This document shows positions 52,040 through 62,509 of a DNA stretch of 64,000 nucleotides, piece by piece; positions within the stretch are counted from its first letter, which is position 1, and every line of letters starts with the position of its first letter. Source of the stretch: Tetragonia tetragonoides (taxonomy: Eukaryota > Streptophyta > Magnoliopsida > Caryophyllales > Aizoaceae); assembly GCA_038025085.1 (NCBI GenBank), contig CM076139.1, forward strand, positions 19,299,307-19,363,306, in the 5' to 3' direction. The position numbers were made by a program, and so were the translations under genes. The notes beneath the pieces are model-generated. The model was not told where the DNA came from and made no database searches. It worked only from the letters and a program-made list of their open reading frames with translations.

Positions 52040-52582
52040 TTAGGATCCTAACTCGAGAAAACTTGGGGACTCAGACTTGACTCCTCTAGCTCCTGTGGGT
52101 AGCCAACTAATCCAGGCTCCATCGTCGGTATTGCCATTTCTTAGCGGCGGTGGGACCTCTCCTCTGTTAATGACACCCTGGTTGTCATCCTTTAGGAGCA
52201 GGCAATCGTCTGTATAGTGCCCGAATACTCGATGATATTTGCAGTAGGGTCGGTTTTCTCCTGGTGCCGATTTGGCATCTTCCAAAGGGATGCAAGGTTG
52301 AATGTCACCTCTCCATACCAACGCATTCATAACAGCTTCCCTTGGTGCAAAGAGAGGGGTGTATTTTTCTTGACTATGACGACACCAGCTGACTGTCCAA
52401 GTGTACGGTGGCCACATTGTCCCTTGGTCGATGAAGCGCAAGACTATCCCCTTAAAGTGCCTGCATTGATTGATGTGGTGTCCTTCAGCTGTGCAGTAGG
52501 TACAGCTTAGAAATGGATTTTCGCCTCTCGGGAGGAGCCTTGACGTGGGTGTCCTTGGACGGACGTACCCATACTTGGACAT
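52040..52582 (-). pseudogene. Zinc-knuckle region of T-D
   Basis: A 180-codon frame has MSKYGYVRPRTPTSRLLPRG, a knuckle CTYCTAEGHHINQC (CX2CX4HX4C) and a second motif YCKYHRVFGHYTDDCLLLKD. It ends at the stop after PSFLELGS. It probably binds nucleic acid as part of Gag. It is the nearly intact version of 38760-39300. Its frame is separated from the upstream gag piece by only 27 bases and a stop. Confidence 0.7.
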
Positions 52583-52609
52583 TTTGTGATGGAGGAGGTC
52601 TTGACGCCA

Positions 52610-53400
52610 CTAAGTTTCTTCTTTAGTCAAGATGACCGTATTCTTGTGCTTAGAGGTGTGCTCTTCTAGGATGTCGACCTTTTCTCTTATTTCTTGAATT
52701 CCTTTGATTATACGACCTAGACTTTCTTGTATCTGATTCTTATCATCCTCTGTTTTGTCGTTTCCCAGATCTGGCCCTTCTTCACAAGATTTTTGAGAAA
52801 TCAAAGTGATATCCTCATCATAAATGAGGTGAGAGTAATCTTTGGGCTCCTCAGTTCTAATATGGTTGATAGCACCCAGGACGTTATCAGCACTTTTGGC
52901 TTCTTCAGCTTTAAGTAATGGTAGAGTGACATTGTCTATTTTGTCTTGGATGATATGTTTAAGAGCCCAACAGTTCTTTGTGTCGTGCCCTTTTCCTTGA
53001 TGGTACTTGCAGTATTCGCCCTCTTTCCAGTTACGGCCCTTGATAATTGGTTCTAGAGTGGGACCTACGGATGGAAGCATATCTTTGTCCACTACCCTCT
53101 TAAAAGCTGTACCGAGAGTTATTCCCAATGGGGTGAATTCCCTCTTCGGCTTGTTTCGGGGTATGAGAAATTCCCTTGGCGAGACATTGGAGGAAGACTC
53201 GCCGCTCTTGCGTTTCCTTTCTGGCTCTTGAGGAATTGGATCAGGCTTTCCCAGAGTTATGGAATTCCGATTTTCAGATGAAGGGACAAACATTGGCGTA
53301 TCCCATAATTGTATTTACTTAATGTTGGTAATGTCAGCTTCCAACCTATCCACTCAGTCTGTGATCTTGACAAGATATTCCTGAACCGTTCTGATCATGG
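52610..53400 (-). pseudogene. Reduced Gag of T-D
   Basis: The start (near 53400) is MIRTVQEYLVKITD, then a stop and VDRLEADITNIK, a short coiled stretch. The main frame from 53293 is basic (KPKREFTPLGITLG) and has a zinc motif YCKYHQGKGHDTKNCWALKH, then an acidic tail with a predicted coiled coil (IIKGIQEIREKVDILEEHTS). The capsid-like gag core of about 200 residues is not present, nor is a protease, so T-D would need proteins from other elements. Confidence 0.68.
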
Positions 53401-54531
53401 TGCAATTGAGGTGGTTTGAATCAATGTGTTGTGGAAAGTCGAATCGAACCTCTGTCAAGTCTTTCTTCTTTGGATCATATCCTGAATAGGAAGCACGGAG
53501 CACATAGTAACAAGAAAAAAAAAAACCATTAGACTCTCATCTAGGAAAAATGTTGACCCACATATAGAAAACACATTGTCCTAAAATAAAGATCCTTAAG
53601 GCTAAATGCCCAAATATTTCCCTAATATCAAAGGAAAATAAAGTCAATGAACGAAAATAAGAAAAATAGAAAAAAGACGGACTATCCTATTTTTTTATTT
53701 GTCTAGACTCAAAGAAAATGGAATGCGATATAAATAAAAAAGAATTTCGGTCTTCAGAATTTTTTTTCTTTTTTTTCGACATTTTTTTTTTCGCCGGCAT
53801 TTTTCTTTTTTTGCCGTTTTTTTTTTTTGTTTTTGCTTTTTTTTTTTTTACCGAATTTGGATTACATCAAAAGAAATAGAAAAAGGGAGAGGGGAAATTG
53901 GAACGACTGACTCTTTTTTTTTGCTAAACAATATCCTAGAAAATTGTTCTTGACTTTTATAGAATATATCATCGGGAAAATGACGGGTGTTCATTGAATT
54001 GAATTCTCACACCATCTTCGGCCATTAGGAACTACCTAAAAAATAAAAGAAAAGACACCTAGAACGTAAGTACATATTGGCACATAGTCACGATACTCAT
54101 GCATTTAGGCAAGCATTACAACGACATAGTTACAGGCAAACATGCGATCAGACGGGCATTACAACGACACATGCACAACAAGCAACCGAATGCACGAATG
54201 TGGGCTAGAGGCTTTTTGCTGATGTGAGGTTACCACGACAAATTACAATTTCCGTTCGGCGGATGGTCGACACGTCAATTGTAATGCTTTTTCACCAACA
54301 ACAATCGATGAGTCATGGGTGAGGAAGCGTCGATTTGCACGATAGGACAACTATATATTCCTTTAGATATACGGGTTGTCTACGAGTTGCGACACAAACT
54401 TCCTCGAGGGTCGATAAGGGTCAAAAGGTTGTGCCAAGGCACATGCAAATGATACAAATGATGCAAAATATGGAACATGTTATTAAATAATTAAGCAAAC
54501 TTGACTTTCGAGTCTCACCCTCTTAAATAAA
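53401..54531 (-). other. Leader of T-D
   Basis: No gene. A T-rich block with spaced gc words (ttcgcc, ttgcc) spans 53757-53870. The 69-bp array seen in the LTR2 element is not present. Confidence 0.6.
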
Positions 54532-54549
54532 CCCCCAGTGAAGTCGCCA
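54532..54549 (-). promoter_or_regulatory. Primer-binding site of T-D
   Basis: TGGCGACTTCACTGGGGG, read on the minus strand, begins one base after the LTR1 end. It proves that this LTR1 is a 5' LTR and fixes element orientation. Confidence 0.8.
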
Positions 54550-54550
54550 C

Positions 54551-55859
54551 TGTAAAGACCCGGGATTTTCCATCCATCTGTATCCACGGAGTACGTCCTA
54601 ATAGAAAATTTGTAAGATGGCGGCTTTAGATAAGTTCAAGGGACCATCGAGTTAGAAAAGATTTTGTAAAGTCTTGAATTGAATAAAAACGATGAAAGAG
54701 ATCACAAATCTGCTATCGGCGTTTTATCGAAGGGACAAACCGAAGGGACAATCCGAAGGGACAACCCAATAGCGCGATAAGTGAACTGATCATGTTTTTA
54801 GAAAGACTCCCACTCATATAGAACATATGAGTACCCAAGAATAAAGGGTTCGGGAGCGAAGGTACGAGGTGGGAAGGTGTTAGGCATCCAACTCGCCCGT
54901 TTATGACGACATCTACTAACTCAAGTTTGCTTAATAATTTAAAAACATGATTCCCACACAAACCGGATTAACAACCTAGACTTAGACTATTAATTGGTTC
55001 ATCACAAGCAACACAACATTTATTTTTAACCCTTGTTTAGACATGCATCCGGTTGGCAAGTTGAGCATTACAACAACTAGACAAGCTTGAAAGACAATAT
55101 TTAGGAAGCAATAAAAGACGTTATTCTAGCATGATATCTAATTATCTACATTATGACTACTAGAAAATAAACAGTTAAGCAATCAATTTAATTTGAGCCC
55201 TCAGGAGTTTGTACCTGAACTGTAGGCTATATTTGACAAAAATAGTAAAGACAAGATCTCAAGAATAAATTTGGAAGAAATAGGGGGAAGCTCAGTGTTA
55301 ATACTCCTGAGAATAGAGGTTGTCAACTGTAGACTGTGTGATTTCAACTGAGGGAGGAGGGTCGTATTTATAGGCATGGGAAGTAGGGCTAGACGGGTGA
55401 AAAGAGCCGAATTTTTGGAGTTGGGCTGAAAATATCATCAGGCTTGGAAGCTGAGCCAGCGCCGCTAGCGGCTTTGGATTTTAATCCAGGGCCGCTGACG
55501 GCCATGAAGAGCCAGCTGGATGTCGTCATAATGACAATATCCAGTCTATTTTAATTTTCCGGATAAATTTAATATTCCATAAAATATGAAAAGACCGTTT
55601 TAACCTTGGGCGGTAAAAGACGGTTCTACCCCCGGTTCACAACTTGGCGATCGGGAGTCGGAAAAAGTCATGAGAGGTATCATTCGAAAGCTCTTGAACG
55701 GGGCTTTTAAATGGGACCTGAATAAAGGAGTGATCGAGGAAAAAAACATGAGACCTTATCTTACCTACTAAAGCAAAAATAGCCTTCAAGTTTATAAATT
55801 ATTCATTTCATCATCAAGCTTTTGCGGAGAAATCTGAAGGCGCTTTTTTGGCGTCTACA
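54551..55859 (-). repeat. LTR1, 5' LTR of T-D
   Basis: Minus strand start tgtagacgcc at 55859 and end cgggtctttaca at 54551, 1309 bp. One exact GCCGCTAGCGGC is at 55461. A TATAAATA box lies near 55370. The flank atacaac is DUF7745 5' sequence of T-E. Confidence 0.88.
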
Positions 55860-56415
55860 ATACAACATTAGACATCCCGTAAATCCTATTTATAGGGAAA
55901 GAATCGGGTCAGAAGAAGTTAGAAATCCACAAAAAAATCTCAAAGCCAGAGCCGCCAGCGGCTGTGGCCAGTGCCGCTAGCGGCCCTCACCTTTAGTCCA
56001 GCGCCGCTAGCGGCCCAAACCTCGGCCCAGTCAATTTTTTCCCTTTTGTTCCAACCCGCCCACTTGGTCTATTCCGCTCGGTTCAAGCCTAGTTTGTTTT
56101 TTTTTAAATGCACAACGGAGATACAAGGCCCGAGACTCTCTCAGTATTATTTTTGTTCCATTTTCTTTTTTTTTTTTATTATTTTATTCTTGTTTTTAGG
56201 GTGAATAATATGTGTAATTTTTGCTTTTTCTAGCAATTTTTACCCTTTTCCCTAATTTTATTACCTAAATTGTGGCCTACCCTTTATAGCATAGAATTGC
56301 ATATTTAGAGATCAGACAGGCATAGTCGAGTCATCATAGCATTCATATCAAATATATGTATAAATCTGGAGTTCAAAGTTTAAAGACCAATGTTTACAAA
56401 ACAATCCTACATTGT
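55860..56415 (-). promoter_or_regulatory. DUF7745 promoter region and PMD 3' end of T-E
   Basis: Minus-strand TATA box (tataaata near 55890-55898) with palindromes at 55951 (variant GCCGCCAGCGGC), 55973 and 56003 (exact). The gene body after the 5' leader is missing because of T-D. A PMD AATAAA lies near 56260 on the minus strand. Confidence 0.65.
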
Positions 56416-59197
56416 TCAACTGGAGTCATCACCGCCATTGCTATCAGCCTCATCCTCGACAGACGGTCCCTGGCCAAAGTTCCCAGTCGAATAGTAGAAA
56501 GAGCCCTGAGTACTGAATGAACTATAAATGGGCCTGCTGTTGTTAGGCCTCATATCCCGTCCATCATAAGCTTGTGCGTGCGTCTGGGTACCCGCCCGAA
56601 AGAAGCTCTCCGTGGCTTGAGTGGCAAAGTCCATAGCCACATCCTGATATGAAGGCCCAGCTTGAGGCACATCCCACCCAGGGGCTTTCCCCCAACCTCC
56701 AGCCATAGGGGTCACAATAGGCCTATTATCGAAAGAAGGCTAAAAACCCGCTGGAGAAAACATCTCATACAGGGGAATGTGCGGCATAGAAGGTCCGGGC
56801 GCCTCATCAACAGGAGGCTTGGTCACAGGTACAGGAGGTGAATGAGCAATAGACGGCCTGCTCGCCGAAGAAGCCCTCGCAGCAGAAGAATGTCGAGGCC
56901 CCACCGAAGACGAAGACTACGACATCTGCAAACAATCAAGGCCAAAATGTTAAAGTTAAACACTTCACTTAGCTAAACAAAAGACAAAAGTCTACTTAAA
57001 TCAGCAGTCCTGGATCGAGAACTCTTTCCTTTACCCATCACCCGACTATAGTCCTTCTTCAACAGGTGGATGAGCTTGAAGACTTGAGAAGTCTGCTCTC
57101 GATTCAGCTACAAGAAATGACAGAAGATATAGTCAGCACTCAAAAGCAAACACAAAACACAAGATGGGATAAAAACAAACTTACCCCCGTACAACCATCA
57201 GGGAAGCGCAAGCCTTCCACGGTCTCTCCATCAGCAGTATATAGAGGGAACTCCTCTACTATACGTCCCCCACTCTCACCAATGTCCCTCACCTTATTGC
57301 TCGGCAAGGTCACGCTGGGGGGCTGGCCGCGAGGAACTCTCGAATGGGACCTCCTGGGACCCTGAGGGACTAAACGAGCCGCCTACAAAGGACAAAAGTC
57401 AGTATATCACACATATAGCTGAAAAGGCACAAATAAAGAGCTTACCTCAGAAGTAAGGTCCGGCATCAGACGACCCAAGCAGTAGGCCAGATACACAGCT
57501 GTACGGTCCAAACCATAAATCTCCGGCTCAACAAACTCCGTGGCCGCCATTCCACGAGTTACGATCCCCAAATCCTCTACGCTCAGGTTGCGCAGGTAGA
57601 ACATAGTCATAGGAGGGTCCTCCGGAACCAAATGACCACCCAAGGCAGGATAGACCAGCCGAGTACAACGATCCCTCAAGTACCACACAAAGCCAAATGG
57701 CCCCTCAAAGACCACCCGCAAGGTGGATACCCTAAAGGACTCGGGGGTAATATAGGGCGGAACCCCGGGAATACCGTCAAAGGCAGTCCACGACACCTGC
57801 AGATTTTAAGATTAAAGTTCATTCACATCAAATGGACCACAATAAAAAAAAAAAAAAAACATACATAAGCAAATCAAAGGTAACATACCTCAGACGCAGC
57901 ATGACTCTCAAAGGTAGCCCGAAAATGCTCCAAAGTGGAAAACGGGTGGTTATCCCTACCAACCCACCGTGAACCTAGTGGGAACATCCTCAAACCAGGA
58001 TGGTGAGGACCAAAAGCTGGAAAATACTCAAAGAACCACAGCTGCCATACAAGCAGAAAATGATAAGGTACAGCTCTCCTACAAAGCATGCATATGCAAA
58101 GAAAAAAAAGGGAAAACAAATATGCCTACCTCCAGTATCCTCCACGGGCCCGAGATAGATGCCCTCTGACTCGTCGGCCTAGGCTTGCAAGCCTGGCAAC
58201 ACCACCTCACTAAACAAGCATACGCGGGAGCGCCAAAGTTGTACTCATGAACTTTGGACAAGTCATCTAAACATGTCAAGAAGCCAACCTGACACACGCT
58301 CTTCTTCTGGGAGAAAATGGTCGCCCCCAACAGGTAAGCCAAGAAAATACAAGCCCTCTGCTCCTCAGTAAGTCTCTACTCTGCCAAGGCTGCCCATAAC
58401 CTCGGCAAGGAAACTCGGTCCTCTCTAAAATGGGCAGACACAGCTCGAGCAGCCTATAACTCTGCCGATAATAACTCGCAGCGTACTGAATGGGACGCCC
58501 TCTAAAGGACAAGCCCGTCAGTACAACAAACTGATAGGGGGTAGGAAGCATCTCCCCCACAGGCGTGTAGAAAGTGTTCGTGGTATCCCACAACCTCTCC
58601 AATAACCCCCGAGCCATTATCCTAGAGTGACAAGCCAGAATAACCGACAAAAAGTGCTCAAAACCCGAACCCTGCACTATCTCCCTAGCTCTCGCAGAAA
58701 ATGTGTCCAACATCATGGTCCACTGAGAAGTAGACCCATGAGCCTGCAGTAGAACACCAATACCCTAGCCAATAAATTAAATTTTCTCAACACTCCCATA
58801 TGCTACAAATACAGCCAAAACAATTCCACACAAGTTACATACAGCTGACCACCAATCCAGTACAAATCCCAATTTGTTCGTGTGCCAAAGCACTAACAGT
58901 TCAAATTTCCAGTTCAAAAAAATATATATATACTGAACAGAACCCAAAAAAATGAGAGAGTCAGAAACATACCAACTGAAGGTTAGACAGATGACTCTGC
59001 CTCTCTAGTAGCAAAACACTACGGTCCCAAACCCTAGTCGGGCGCCAGTACAGGCGCATAAACAAATCCTGGTACAAATGTGCCCCATCTGCGTGTCGAG
59101 CAAGGGGTGTACTAGAGGACGATAGCCCAGTACGAAAGAGGTCCCGATTCTCCTCCTCCTCACCCATGGGACGTTTCCCTTTATCTTGGGGAGCCAT
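56416..59197 (-). pseudogene. PMD gene, copy D, seven exons, antisense to T-E
   Basis: Exons on the minus strand: 59197-58973, 58743-58130, 58041-57889, 57796-57446, 57382-57185, 57107-57000 and 56925-56416. The start reads MAPQDKGKRPMGEEEENRDL. Exon 2 carries LWDTTNTFYTPVGEM and LTGLSFRGRPIQY, the PMD core; a frameshift near 58440 and a stop near 58376 break it. Exon 4 is fully open (FRVSTLRVVFEGPFGFVWYL, GLDRTAVYLAYCLGRLMPDL). The exon 6 donor has lost GT, and exon 7 has a TAG at its third codon. Exons 1, 3, 4, 5, 6 and 7 are multiples of three. It is the best copy for judging the gene plan. Confidence 0.83.
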
Positions 59198-59518
59198 AGA
59201 AGAAGAATGAAGTTTTCTCTCTCTACAAGTGAAAATTTCAAGTTTTAGATTTGCAAGAAACAAGTACCCATTCAACAATGCAACCCAAAATTCAGCAACT
59301 TGGTGGAAAAATAAGCAAGTTCAAGACAAAAACCAAAGAACTTGGTCAAGAATTGACTTACCTTGAAGAAGTGGAAGCACTCAACAATGGCGAAGTAGTT
59401 CGACAATGGCTCTCGACGAAGAAGAAGCGCAATGAGGCAAAACGCGAAAAAAATTCGCGAAAAACTGTTTTGGCATGCTCAAGTCGAGCGCCGCTACCGT
59501 CTCACCAAGAGCCCAGCA

Positions 59519-59551
59519 CCGCTAGCGGCGCTGGACTGGGCCGCTAGCGGC
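59519..59551. promoter_or_regulatory. Palindromes upstream of PMD copy D
   Basis: An exact GCCGCTAGCGGC lies at 59540 and a variant ACCGCTAGCGGC at 59519, about 320-345 bp upstream of the start codon, matching copies A and B. Confidence 0.5.
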
Positions 59552-59859
59552 CCTGCCTGGCCTGCACACGCAGGCCCCCTCCTACTATCCCACGACTTTA
59601 TTCCAGCCCAGAAACCGTTATTTCAGTTTGTTCGCGGCAAAGATCAGTTCCAAGCGCGTGGGAGCCAGTCCCTTTGGCCCACCAATTCAAAATTCAAAAG
59701 TTGGCCCATCTTACGGTACCAAATATTATTAGGTAAAACTAACCCAATTATTTTGCAGGTCCCAAATACTCGAGCCCGACATATACATCCGGAGTGTCAA
59801 ATTATTTTAAGCCTAGTAAATTCGCTGGTCTCATCTAAGTTTTATCGGACAACCAATTT

Positions 59860-60130
59860 CCAAAGTCGGGTCAGTCAATGACCGCTTAAACTATTGCGGT
59901 CAAACTATCCTTTTCTACGAAGTCCCAAAGTCGGGTCAGTCAATAATCGCTTAAGCTATTGCAGTTAAACTGTCCTTCTCTTCGAAGTCCCAAAGTCGGT
60001 TCAGTCAATAACCGCTTAAATTGTTGCGGTTAAACTGTCCTTTTCTACGAAGTCACTTATTCGGGTCAGTCAATGATCGCTTAAGCTAATGCGGTTAAAC
60101 TGTCCTTCTACGAGGTCACTTATTCGGGTC
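59860..60130. repeat. Minisatellite between PMD gene and 3' LTR (T-E)
   Basis: Four to five units with GTCAGTCAATGATCGCTTAA and TTGCGGTTAAACTGTCC. The array is cut at 60130 by the LTR3 element inside a unit (cttattcgggtc). Confidence 0.85.
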
Positions 60131-61440
60131 TGTAAGAACCCTCGCCTTTCCAGCGCATGAATCGTGATATTCTGTTGGAATTAATGGTTCTTAAATAATA
60201 CGTCATATGCAATTTAAATTCAATTATAACGGGGAATAACAATTTGTAAGCAATGAAGCCGCCACCAAATTTTAAGGAAATAATTGAAAACCATTAAAAA
60301 GTGTACCCAATTCCTATTGGGAATTGACTCATACCCATGGGGCTAAAGATTGAGTTCGGGGGTGTAGGTACAAAATAAACAAAAAGAATCTCATCTAAAT
60401 CGCACGAATTAACGGCCTCCACTAAGCCTATCCATGTCAAATATTTATTTATGCTATATGGTTCCACACAAATCCGGTCGTCCAAGATCCTAAAATTAAC
60501 TAGGCGGGTTAAAGACAACCAAATTACCTACCGTTATCACTTTGCACAATTTATATCCAATTTGCATGCATACTATTTATCAAACGCAAACAAGAGAATA
60601 AGAGCAATAATTTAACGCTCCAACCTACCACACTTTGCTAAATGTGCCAAGAATTGCATATGCACATCAATAAATTTGTTAGTAACTTCAATAGAAGAAC
60701 AGTGCAAAAATATTAACTTTATGCTAAAAGATGCAAACTTGCATAAACTAATAAAAAGATGCAAACTTTAAATTAAACTAACATGCATAATTATTTACAA
60801 GAGTTAAAGCATGCATAATTATTCAACCATAATCAAAAGCTAAGTAAAACATTATTATAAATAAAGAAGAAGTTTAATAAAAGATTTAGGCCCTCAGGAT
60901 GGTTAACCTGGACGTTCTATACGAACGGGACTAGTAGAATTGGAGTTGCTCTTCAATCTTGGGTGCTAGGTTGGGTGCAATGGCATGCTTGAATCTTCAA
61001 AATCTGAATTCTCTATGATTTTGGGTATTTGTGCTCTCAAATTGCTCTCAAAATTATAAACTGACCAACCTCCCCCAAAAGAGGGTGAAAAGGGGTATTT
61101 ATAGAGTTAGGGGGCGGAATTAGGGGCTTAGGGTTGCAAACCCAGGGCCGAAACTCGGCCCAGCCAAAAAATAAGCCCTTGGGCTGACCTAGGGGGTCGG
61201 GATCGAGTGGTTTTGACACAAATCTTCGAGATACGATATCTCTTAATCCGAGAACCGTATTGAGGCAAGGTCAAAGGCGTTGAAATCCTTATAACAAGGG
61301 TTATCCAAAGACTTAGGTTTCAAGGAATTTGGTTTAGATTTCCAAGCAATGTCATTTTCTACATACGTCCATGTTATTCCATTACCATCATCATCGAGAG
61401 TTGCGGTGCCAGGGGATGAGAACCGATTAGGGTGTCTACA
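60131..61440 (-). repeat. LTR3, 3' LTR (right copy)
   Basis: On the minus strand 1310 bp from TGTAGACACCCTAATCGG to gggttcttaca. TATAAATA lies at 61103-61096. It lacks about 150 bp of half-site cluster present at 4905-5060 in the left copy. Confidence 0.85.
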
Positions 61441-61457
61441 GAAGCCCCCACTTTGGC
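61441..61457 (-). promoter_or_regulatory. Polypurine tract of LTR3 element
   Basis: gccaaagtgggggcttc on the minus strand directly before the LTR start, nearly identical to the tracts of the LTR1 elements. Confidence 0.8.
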
Positions 61458-61589
61458 CGAGCTTATGAAAGCGAAGGTCAAAGTATTTGCTAAAAATGCC
61501 TGCAATGTCTTTTTTTTTTTTTTTTGAAAATGCTTTATGTTAGAGAAAAGATAAAAAAGGTAGATCCTGACCCCCTGTGGTCAGGGTTA

Positions 61590-61800
61590 CCTGCTTTGTG
61601 GGTGCCAACGCGATGCTAATTTTAATATCCTCGTCATCAAAGAGAGTTGCGTAGCTCTGCTCTGCGGGTGCCAACGTGACGCTAATTCTAATAGCCTCAA
61701 CGTTAAAGAGCGTTGCGTAGCTCTGCTTTGCGGGTGCCAACGTGACGCTACTTCTGATAGCCTCAAAGTTTAAGAGCGTTACGTAGCTCTGCTTTAGTAT
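61590..61800. repeat. 66-bp tandem array upstream of LTR3-element PMD gene
   Basis: Three units with GGGTGCCAACGTGACGCTAA and GCGTAGCTCTGCTTTG start near 61600, 61666 and 61732. The period is 22 codons, so a minus-strand frame (61540-61830) stays open without being a gene. It occupies the same place as the LTR1-family minisatellite but is unrelated in sequence. Confidence 0.85.
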
Positions 61801-61819
61801 TGCGTGTGTCTTGAAAAAT

Positions 61820-61920
61820 TGTGCCTGCAAAAATTAGATAATGTGCATGTGCCTGCGAATATTATACAATATGCATGTGCCTGCGAAATTAGAGAATATG
61901 CATGTGCCTACGACATTAGA
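61820..61920. repeat. Short tandem array, ATGTGCCTGCGAA units
   Basis: Four units of about 30 bp with GTGCCTGCGAAATTAGA. No coding sign. Confidence 0.75.
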
Positions 61921-62509
61921 TGATACCGGGTCCCTTAGATAGGAAACCGTCTTGAGGGGGCAAAAAAATCATTTTGGGTGACATGCCCGCATCTCCCAGG
62001 CTTCTAACGATCGAGAAATGCAATCCCGCGCGGAATTTAAACTCGTGGGCCCGCCCCGTGAGAGGCGGAAGAGAAAAATGGTCCAGAGGGCACGCGTTAG
62101 GCCGCTGAGGGCTGGGCGGCCTTATCGGGCCCGCTCAGCCGCTCAACTGGTGTCGCGGAGGCGCTGGAACTAGCCGCCCGGCCTGGTGGCATAGCCGCTG
62201 GGCTGGTTAGTGGCGCGAGTTAGGGTTTAATTGGTAGAAAGCCGAATTTTGGGTCATTTCTTCCCCAAAATTTCGAGCCTTTCTCTCTCTACCTCAATTG
62301 TGCCAAATCTTCAGTTCTTGCTCAAATTTGCTCCTTTTTTCTTGCATTTGCTTGCTCTTGCATAATCTTTGCATAATTTGAAGTTTATTTGTGATTTCTC
62401 ACAAATTTGGGGTGAATTTGAGAGCGGGTTTTTGTAACCCGTGGAGAGAGAAAATTCATAAATCTCCATTTTTGCTTGTTGTTTTTGCTTGCTTGTCCAT
62501 CCTTCTTCC
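61921..62509 (+). other. Upstream region of LTR3-element PMD gene
   Basis: A GC-rich block at 62090-62215 contains several CCGCT and AGCCG half-sites (gccgctgagg, gctcagccgctcaac, agccgctgggctgg), about 300-420 bp before the PMD start. No gene. Confidence 0.5.

Larger units (their letters stand above)
42661..55859 (-). mobile_element. Tat derivative T-D, with nested mariner, lacks RT and RNase H
   Basis: On the minus strand from 55859: LTR1, primer site, leader, reduced gag, zinc region, spacer, integrase (split by a mariner), convergent DUF7745-like gene and PMD exons 3-7. No protease, RT or RNase H and no gag core. It lies in the DUF7745 5' region of T-E. PMD exons 1-2, minisatellite and 3' LTR are lost at 42661. 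Confidence 0.82.
55860..60130 (+). mobile_element. Tat-like element T-E, 3' internal part
   Basis: Contains the upstream region of a DUF7745-like gene, an antisense PMD gene and the minisatellite, in the order seen in T-B. T-D interrupts the left side and an LTR3 element the right side. Its polypurine tract and LTR should lie beyond the LTR3 element, outside the window. Confidence 0.78.

Noticed and set aside
61540..61830. 96-codon minus-strand frame with a repeated 22-residue unit
   Set aside because: It is the shadow of a 66-bp tandem DNA repeat; the period is a multiple of three, so the frame stays open by construction.
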